A DNA stretch of 29,616 nucleotides from contig CAJPVJ010000270.1 of assembly GCA_905397405.1 (NCBI GenBank), forward strand, positions 1 to 29,616, written 5' to 3'. Origin of the DNA: Oppiella nova (Eukaryota; Arthropoda; Arachnida; Sarcoptiformes; Oppiidae). The translations under genes were made by a program, and so were the position numbers. The notes beneath the pieces are model-generated. The model was not told where the DNA came from, did no database searches, and saw nothing but the letters and a program-made list of their open reading frames with translations. Below, piece by piece: positions 22,161 through 29,616 of the stretch; within the stretch, counting starts at the first letter, position 1, and each line of letters starts with the position of its first letter.

Positions 22161-22964
22161 GTTGAGTGCAAAACAAGTTTCACTTCAAATCTCCGCAAAC
22201 AGTGAAGCATTTCATTGCATTTGCAGCGAAAAAAGTTATTTAACTTTTGGTTTAAAAATCGTTTCGATAATAAAATAAATTAAATGTGTTTTTCATCTCT
22301 TGTTTTCAAAAGTTAACTCAATTTTTAAGTGTTGTCTCAGTTTTTTGCTCAACAATTATATGAAAGTTATACCTATTTATTATATACACGTGTAAATCGA
22401 CAGTGTTTTCCCGTATATAACAGTGTTTTAGATGTATATTAATAAATCAAATTTATTAATCACCAAGTTTATGTTATCATCATAATAGCAGTTGTGTTCA
22501 TAATATTTTTAAAAGTTATGAAAACATTTAATAAATATTCAAAAATCACGGATTTGTTTGGCATTTATTTAAAGCGATTTTCCATAGCTTTTGAATGTTT
22601 TAAAAGCTTTGCATTGAATTAAGTATTGGAAAACAGTTTGCATTTTGCGATAATAATCGCAACTTTTTGAACTCATTTCTTGACTCATATTTTTGTTTCG
22701 TTATAACAAAACAAATTTATTTTCGGATTCAATCAAAACGATTCAAATCATAATGAATGCATTGATTTAAAGGGATTCATGTCTAACCCGATGTATGATT
22801 AGATGAATGCATAGATATATTGTCGACAAAAACTTTGCCATCATTTGAATGAATGGTTGACTCGATAGTGAACTGAAAGCCATAGCCTGTGAACGAGGGA
22901 CTCATATCTGATGTCTATTTAAATGCAATTAAAGTATTAACTGAACGGAAGTTCGCATCAAATC
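22089..22964 (+). other. Candidate 5' non-coding exon
   Basis: From the inferred start to the donor AAATC|GTGAGT at 22964/22965 there is no long open frame, so the stretch would be 5' untranslated. The donor matches the GTRAGT consensus fully. An earlier donor could equally be used, and the exon length is a guess. Confidence 0.2.
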
Positions 22965-24799
22965 GTGAGTTAATAATAGTTATATTTTTTCACTTTTTTC
23001 ACTTTAAATAACAATGAAATGTGTGGCAAAAGTAATGCTAAGATTTGCATGTCTTGAGTGTGTGACTGGTGACCAATAAATGAAAACATATTATCCGCAC
23101 AATTATCTCTCAAATGCATTATTATTAGAGTTTGAGAGCAAGTCTTATAAAGTGTTTGTTATCTTTGCTCTCAATTTGCCATTAGATTCACACAAATAGT
23201 AAACAATTTATTCGCATATAATATAATCTTATGCTTAAGACTAGTAATTGTAAAGTTGTATTGAAATTCAAGCCTAACTTGAAATCTAAACCCAAATATA
23301 GTATAAGTTTATGAACTCTTGTTTTATGCAAACGGTTTAGCTTTTTGTTGTTTATTTTTTGCATCATTTAATTAAATGTGTATTAAGTTTATTTATAGTT
23401 TTATTTGTGATAACGTTTTCTGAAGCTTTTATTTGTTATATATTTTTGTGTTTTATATATAATTTTCTGAGTTTGTTTTTATGATAATTAAAAATAGTTA
23501 TTCCGATAGAGAGTTAGAGAAGTAATAAAAAATTTATAATAATTTTCTTGTTTATTATAATTAATGAAAATTTAGGTTCAAATTTGAATATATATTTCCA
23601 TTGAATATATATTTCTTTTTTATGTTTAGTTTTAGTTTTTTTGTTGTGATATAAGTCTGCAAATGCTTTCTCTGTTTAAATGTTTATTATGTTATTTAAT
23701 ATATTTTTCTGTTGTATTTAATCATTAGTATAGCGATTGTATAGCCTTTTGGGCTTTTTTAGGACCTTTTAGTGGGAGTCCTCGCGAATACCAAACACTA
23801 GTTTTATTGAATTTTAGTGAAACACATGAACTCAAACGGAATACTAATTGAAAGTATAATATAATAATAGATAACACAAGAATAAAAGTCATATAAAAAA
23901 TTGAGTTTTCATTTGAAACCGAGTCCTTTCCTAATACTAACTAATGCTAAGTGAGACTAAACTTATAAACTATCGCTTCCAGTCTTTGGCCACAATTTTA
24001 ATACAAATACAGAGATATATATTTTATTTGTATTAATATTTATCTATTTGTTGACAACTTTTTTTCATATCCAAGTCTAACAAATTCTCCATTTATATTT
24101 ACTTTCAAGACTCATACCAATTATTGACTTTTTTATACATTTATAATCATATGAATAAGAATTGATGTTTTGAATTATCATAATATAAGAAGATTTACAA
24201 ACTTTTTTAGGTTATTATCATTTTTCTCGTATTTATTAAATGAAATATTACTACAAATAAAAACTTTTTTCTGTTGTTTACTTAGTTTGTGTATTATTAT
24301 TATTATTGGATATTCTCACAGTTATTCTTATGCTTTTGTGATTCATTTGTTTTGTTTGTTATAAATGACTTTTTTCTGTGACTTTTTCACTCTGTTATGC
24401 ATTCAATCATTTGATTGAATATATTTTCTTTAATATTGATTGCTTTTGCTTTAATATATTTCTCTCAACTGTTTTTCTTATGGTATACTTAAATGTTTTT
24501 CTCAAACATGAGCTGAATATGTGTGCAGAAAAATATGAGAGAAAAGCAGTTATTTAGATATGTGTTGTGTTTTGTGTTAACACAATAATGAGATTAGACT
24601 TCAATTACTATGTATTGAAGTATTTAAGTCGTGTCATAATATTTATGGCCCTTTTTTGCTTCATAAATAAGATTTTCTCAGCAAATAATTTGTTAGAAAA
24701 AGGAAAGCATTAAATACAATATTATTGTTATTTCATAATTATTTGCATAAATATATGTTTCGATTTTCACTAAATAATAGTTTGCTTTCTGTTTGACAG

Positions 24800-24803
<4 letters not shown>

Positions 24804-24839
<36 letters not shown>
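24804..24839 (+). repeat. (TC)18 microsatellite
   Basis: A pure run of 36 bases. Confidence 0.95.
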
Positions 24840-24840
<1 letters not shown>

Positions 24841-25032
24841 ACGACTAACTTATCTCTTATTCCTCTCACAAAATACTAATCTTTGTGTTTGAATACAAAG
24901 GAATATATTTAAAATGTATGAATATTTGCCCCAAAAATCTGCTCGACTCACAGTTTAGAGGCATTTTTGGCGCTCTCTTTAACATATCATTGCAATAGTG
25001 GTCTTATGTGGCAAACAATTTAATTTAGATTT

Positions 25033-25093
25033 TCTCTCTCTTTTCTCTCTCTCTCTCCCCATCTCTCCTCTATTCTCTCTCTCACTGTTCTCT
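25033..25093 (+). repeat. Interrupted CT-rich tract
   Basis: A CTCT tract broken by TTT, CCCCA and ATT steps. It gives rise to the Ser-Leu-rich open frame at 24998-25222. Confidence 0.8.
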
Positions 25094-25147
25094 CCTTTCA
25101 CTGGTCTCTCAGTCATTCTCTGGAGACCCACTCTTTTTGGCGATACT

Positions 25148-25486
25148 CTTATACTGTGGACACAAATGAGTTCTTTTTTCGCTGTCAAAGAAGGCGTTCC
25201 AGACCTCAGAGCTTATACTTAACACAACTGCAGTCCGAGTATGGCTTTGCTTTTTGCTCCACTCAGACAACCAAACAGCCTAAACAACCCAGTGTACAGT
25301 ATATCGTATTTACAGCTTATACAGCTCTCTCTCTCTCTCTCTCTCTCGTACTTCAAAATTTCAGTGATTGCTGTTTGAAAAGAACCAAAATTTTCTTTTC
25401 TCTTCCCTCTCCTCTCACTTATACTGTATTCACAAACAGTTTATGCGAGCCCTCAAAGACTCAGACCCACTACAGCCCGAGTGGCG
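25148..25486 (+). repeat. Two diverged copies of a short segment
   Basis: CTTATACTGT followed by CACAAA occurs at 25148 and 25418, (A)CCTCAGAG / CCCTCAAAG at about 25204 and 25450, and CAGTCCGAGT / CAGCCCGAGT at 25231 and 25473. The order is the same with indels between. This looks like an old local duplication, unlike the identical 128-base modules. Confidence 0.4.
25325..25347 (+). repeat. (CT)n microsatellite
   Basis: A pure run of about 23 bases between the two diverged segment copies. Confidence 0.9.
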
Positions 25487-26583
25487 TAACCAATGCCTCT
25501 ATTTTCAAATATTTGCTTAAAATATTAATTGATTTTAAAAAGACCTTAATTTATCAAAACTCTTGAAATCAATTTGCAGATGTAATTCACTTGTTTTATG
25601 TATGACTGATATTCGCATTTAAATGCATTTGTAAATTGATTGCCTTTTTTACTGTAAATTTTGATCGATTTTTGAATTATTATTAATTAGTTTTGAAGCA
25701 CTTAATGCTTAAACGTAAGCCTTTTATTCGGTTTTATTGGCAATAAAATTAATATCTGTTGAAATCAAAACATTTTCGTTGGTCTCTAGACTGGTAATAA
25801 TGTTTGTGTATATCTGTTGTTGTTGTCTATGTCTGGATCTACACCACTGTTGAGTGCATTGAATCGTACATCTCATGCAATATATACAGTCATTGAGTGC
25901 CTCCGTATTCTGCGTTCCCTTTACTCCACCGTAGTCTTCATATTTCAAACGAGGTCTCAGTCTTCGCAGTCTTTTAGCACTGCTTTTAGGCCCAAAGTCT
26001 TTGCTTTTGAATGCATTTCAGTGTTTGTGCAGTAATTCATTGAAAGCGCAAAAAGTTCTTTATATAAATGCAATTTCATTCACCGAAAACGTTTCATTTG
26101 GTCACATCGGGTGGTATTTTACCAATTTTTGAATGCCTGCTGAGCCTCAAAATGGTTTTCATTTGCACTCAACCTCTCCGGCACTAGAACTCGACGTTTC
26201 AGGAAAAAAGAGATTTTTCTCCTCATATTTTCTCCTCTTTTTAATGTTATATTTCACTCAACATTCAAATTAAAGGCTCTTTTCATTACTCTGTGGGCCC
26301 TCTAATCGAGTCATTGCTTCGGAAATATTTGAATAATTATTGAATAATTCTTTGTTATTCGCTTCACTCTCGGCAACAAAAATAAGTTATAAATTTATTT
26401 TCATTGCTTTTTATTTATTTTTGGCAATTTTATTAGACTTTATATTTTTCGAAGTGTTTTTGTCGCTTAGATTTGTTGCCATCCATTGGTTTCCATTAGT
26501 TTTTGGTTTGTTTTCTCTTTTGGGGATTTTCGTCGAAAATAAGGAATAAAAATTCAAATTTTATTTGAAAAATTCATGGAAAG

Positions 26584-26584
<1 letters not shown>

Positions 26585-26617
<33 letters not shown>
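26585..26617 (+). repeat. (CT)n microsatellite
   Basis: A pure run of about 33 bases. It codes for Ser-Leu repeats in a spurious ORF. Confidence 0.95.
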
Positions 26618-26620
<3 letters not shown>

Positions 26621-26764
26621 TTTACATTTAAATAATATGTATTTATTTAATGTTATTTTTCCCTTAATAAAAGTTTTTCATTTCCTATTTTTATTTCATT
26701 TAGAAATATTTATAAATATTATCACAACTCCAAAGTCTAATACGAATCCAAACTAATACTGTAT

Positions 26765-26797
26765 AACTTATAATATAAGTCTTATATTATATAAGTT
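26765..26797. repeat. Near-perfect palindrome (15-bp stem)
   Basis: AACTTATAATATAAG at 26765-26779 faces CTTATATTATATAAGTT at 26781-26797 across one base, with a TA step extra on the right arm. It would form a tight cruciform. No target duplication is seen. Confidence 0.7.
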
Positions 26798-27186
26798 TTA
26801 ATTTCATTTTTGCGCATTTTTGGATAAACATCCAGTTCTGTTTATTTAGATATTTTTATCCTTTTATTGCTAGAAATAAATCCTAAAATCATAAGTCGTT
26901 TTTGTGATGAATTTTTATCATTTTTTGTGTAATCTTTTTTCAGCTGTTTTTTCTATTCATATGTTCTTAAAGTGTGAAAAAGTTTTTTTGTGGCAAAAAA
27001 TTGTTTCTCACAAACCTTTTAGACAAATGAAAAAAGTCAATTATCATTCATCAAATGCTATACGCTTTTTATATGATATTTCGTTTGTCCTTTATTTTTA
27101 TTTATGTCTTATATTTTTGTAATGTTTTATTGTTTAAATTTATTATTCATCCATTGTGTGTGTCTTTTGCATCTTTTAAATTTGCA

Positions 27187-27242
<56 letters not shown>
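27187..27242 (+). repeat. Compound (TC)9(AC)19 microsatellite
   Basis: A TC run (27187-27204) passes directly into an AC run to 27242. It is the only AC array in the window and explains the His-Thr repeats in two overlapping open frames. Confidence 0.95.
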
Positions 27243-27244
<2 letters not shown>

Positions 27245-28137
27245 CGTTCACGCAATATCTGGGAAACAATTTTCAATTCCTTATTATCAATAAATAATTT
27301 TCTTGATTTTCGTATGATTTATATCGGCAAGGATTTCGTGCTTACGGTCGACCACTACTAGTGTTGTGTTGGCTCTAAAACCTACTCTTCCCCTCCCCCT
27401 CTCATCTAGTATTTTATACACTGTTTTATAGTAATTGGCTTTTGTTAGCAACACTTATTGTCATCAGTTTTTATTGACATCGAAAATATTGCTGTCATTT
27501 CTTTGTTCACACATTTTTCTCTCACAAAACTCTTTTGTTTTTTTGTGTTTCGTTCAATAAATTTCTTCATTCATTTACACAGAAAAGTCTTTTTTGTCTT
27601 TCCTTTCCTTTCGCGGATTTTCTCTAAACTTTTCAATCATTAAATTTTTAAGAAGAAATTTAAGAAAATTAATTGTTTTCGTTGTTGTGCTCAACGGAAC
27701 CAACGGTTTCTCTCATGTCGTGTATGAAATGTGTTGTGTTTTATGTATTGTAAGGTATTATTCCGATAAACGTTTCATTAATTTCTGCTAACAAAATAAA
27801 ATACATTTTCTTCATTGCGTTAAGAATTTGTTTCTCTTCTTTTTTGCTCATTTTTAGTGCATTTTTGTGAGAATTTCTTGTATGTTATGTATTCCTTGAG
27901 TTAAAAGAATTGCCAAATATTTTTCATTTGTGCGAAAAAGCAACACAAAACTAATCAATTTTATGGCATTTTATAGCATTTATGGTCCATATTATAAATA
28001 TAATGTCAAGTCTTTCAGATTAAATAGACTGCAAACATAGCTATGGAGTCAATGCGTTCAATGCGAGCCATCTCTCAATTCTCTCTCATCTCTCTCTCTC
28101 CTCTTCCCTCTTATCTGGTGTTTAGCTATCATTTGCG

Positions 28138-28407
28138 ATGCCATCCCCTCCACAACACATACAGACTGTATATACAGACTGTATATACGACCCGAAACAA
28201 AGTTTTGACATCAAACCAGATGATAGCATATGGTCTTTATTTTTCATTTTTTGTTACTGTTTTTGCTCAACCATACCATCAGCCATAGCCACAAATGTGC
28301 AAAATGCTCGTAACATTGAGTTTTGGCAGTTAAGGCACACATTTATCGTAAACATTGAGTACACAATTGCTGAGACATTGCCGGCGCTTCTCTTAGATAA
28401 TCCTTAA
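28138..28407 (+). CDS. Small hypothetical ORF in a GC-richer island
   Basis: This 89-codon frame (starting ATG CCA TCC CCT, ending TAA) has a hydrophobic stretch (IWSLFFIFCYCFCSTI) followed by a mixed hydrophilic tail. It overlaps another open frame (28043-28288) and contains a 13-base direct repeat (ACAGACTGTATAT, 28161-28186). No family is recognised and no splice partners were found, so it could be random sequence inside the presumed intron. Confidence 0.15.
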   Translation: MPSPPQHIQTVYTDCIYDPKQSFDIKPDDSIWSLFFIFCYCFCSTIPSAIATNVQNARNIEFWQLRHTFIVNIEYTIAETLPALLLDNP

Positions 28408-29616
28408 GTAAAACTAATGCTAAATAGTTTATGAGGCGTCAAGTATTCAAGTATTTAACTATTTTTTCTTAGAAAATATTTTTACTGCCTTTTTCTCTCT
28501 CATTATTATTATTAGTTTGCATTTATTGCATTCAAATCTACTATTTCTTTCCTATAGTCCTTCTTTTCAACTCTATTATTGTTTTTATTTTATTATAAAG
28601 AAGTTTTCATTTTATTATTTGTTTAATTTTCAATTGACACGAAAATTGCATTTTAGTTCAGTTTAGTCTTAAAAGTCTGTATTGTTTTGTGTAAATTATG
28701 TTATTAGAGAATTAAAATTGAATGCATTGTATGTTATATTATATTTAGTGTTCATAAAAATGAATGTTTTTTCGACAGAATGTTCTGAAAATTTTTATAT
28801 ACTTTTTTTATAACTTTATGTTTTCAGTAGAAAAGTGTATTTTCAAAGGAATTCTTAGCTTTTTATAGTTTAGAGGTTTTCCTATTCTCTCTTTCCATCC
28901 ATTAGTGTTGAGACTATTCTTTACGTTTTGCTTATTATATCATTTAACACTTAGAGAAAACATACCAAACTGGTTTTTTGAGTTTACTAAACACAAAAAT
29001 ATAACCTCATTTATATTACTTCAATAACTCGTTTGTTACTCACTCTCCTTGCCGAGGAAGATCACGGGCAGTGGAGACGAGTTGTTGAATAGATATGTTT
29101 GTTATTATGTATTTCGGTGAACACATTGCCGTTATTATGATTATCTTGAATCCAGTTATGACACATTTGCGGCCATTTGGCTATATGTTGGCCGACACGA
29201 GTCACTAACTATCGCTGCTTTTTGTTGCTCTCCTATGTCCCAAATGCCTCAATCATAACACAATCTCTGTGTTGCTACTCATACTCCCTGTGCTTCACAG
29301 CAAACATACTGTCTCTCTGTATATTTTAAGGCTATTTTATATTGGACTCAGATCTGGCAAAAGTGATAATATAAGTGCTATTTTCTGGTAATGTTCTCAT
29401 TGTTACCGAACAGTGCAGTACAGTATGTCTCTCACTCTCACTGCCACACTGTATAGCCATCTCTCAGCCTCCCTTTCCCTCTCTTTGTTCACAATCACTA
29501 CAAACACTACTAAAACTTAATGGCTTTTCTCGACTCGTAGTAATAACTTATTATTATATTATACATAATATTATTATATTTTATTTCGTATATCGTTATA
29601 ATAAAGTAGATATATA

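Larger units (their letters stand above)
22965..29616 (+). other. T-rich stretch, probably a long first intron
   Basis: From about 23.3 kb the plus strand is markedly richer in T than A (for example 23340-23760, 26390-26560, 27500-27700 and 28420-28620). This is the asymmetry usual for the coding strand of introns in transcribed DNA. All CT arrays here are also pyrimidine on the plus strand. Many short plus-strand ORFs rich in Phe, Leu and Ser are by-products. GC-richer islands at about 24960-25500, 25850-26030, 28040-28400 and 29200-29500 could hold exons or enhancers, but none can be assigned. Confidence 0.4.

Noticed and set aside
25156-25566. A 136-codon plus-strand ORF
   Set aside because: It crosses a CT array (Ser-Leu repeats) and two diverged repeat copies, and no family is recognisable. 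Its length reflects the lack of stops in pyrimidine-rich DNA.
25724-25948. A minus-strand ORF with Cys pairs (CIYCMRCTIQC) resembling a metal-binding motif
   Set aside because: The spacing fits no known zinc or iron-sulphur motif, a plus-strand frame is equally open, and no splice model supports it.
27055-27361. Two overlapping ORFs with His-Thr repeats
   Set aside because: Both are translations of the TC/AC microsatellite in different frames.
1-29616. tRNA, rRNA, snRNA or CRISPR arrays
   Set aside because: No tRNA B-box with a paired cloverleaf, no conserved rRNA words and no regularly spaced short repeats were seen on either strand.

Overview
The window is AT-rich, gene-poor eukaryotic DNA with many CT/GA dinucleotide arrays, GT-AG-like introns and AATAAA signals. 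The one clear protein and the general texture suggest an arthropod, possibly an acariform mite. That placement is an inference with low confidence. No tRNA, rRNA, CRISPR, bacterial operon or recognisable retroelement gene was found.

Layout. Positions 1-1052 (+) hold the 3' end of a gene that enters from the left: the C-terminal part of an Old Yellow Enzyme-type FMN oxidoreductase, joined without a stop to about 230 residues of helical sequence that weakly resembles the Bcl-2 fold. Its poly(A) signals lie near 1286-1295. A small TA-flanked MITE-like element is at 1378-1504. A CpG-rich island at about 1553-2229 can be read on the minus strand as three in-frame exons of an unidentified convergent gene. 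From there to about 22 kb the sequence is almost all non-coding, with microsatellites, a few weak ORFs and hairpins. A CpG-rich promoter-like stretch sits at 22.04-22.16 kb (+), followed by a strong splice-donor match (22965). From about 23.3 kb onward the plus strand is strikingly T-rich, as expected for a long first intron of a plus-strand gene whose coding exons lie beyond the right edge.

The most informative structure is a set of identical modules, nearly all 127-129 bp long. They sit at 15895-16755 and 19651-20312, and an unrelated tandem pair lies at 6995-7249. Their arrangement (shared flank, two variants, shared flank, and the same flanks reversed 3.5 kb away) is what a de Bruijn assembly with k near 127 leaves when both branches of heterozygous bubbles are kept and one contig is placed in the wrong orientation. 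I therefore infer that about 16024-20184 is inverted relative to its flanks in this assembly, and that several repeats here are artefacts. A real recent inversion is the less likely alternative. No undescribed biological system can be demonstrated from the sequence; the fused oxidoreductase/Bcl-2-like reading frame is the best biological lead.
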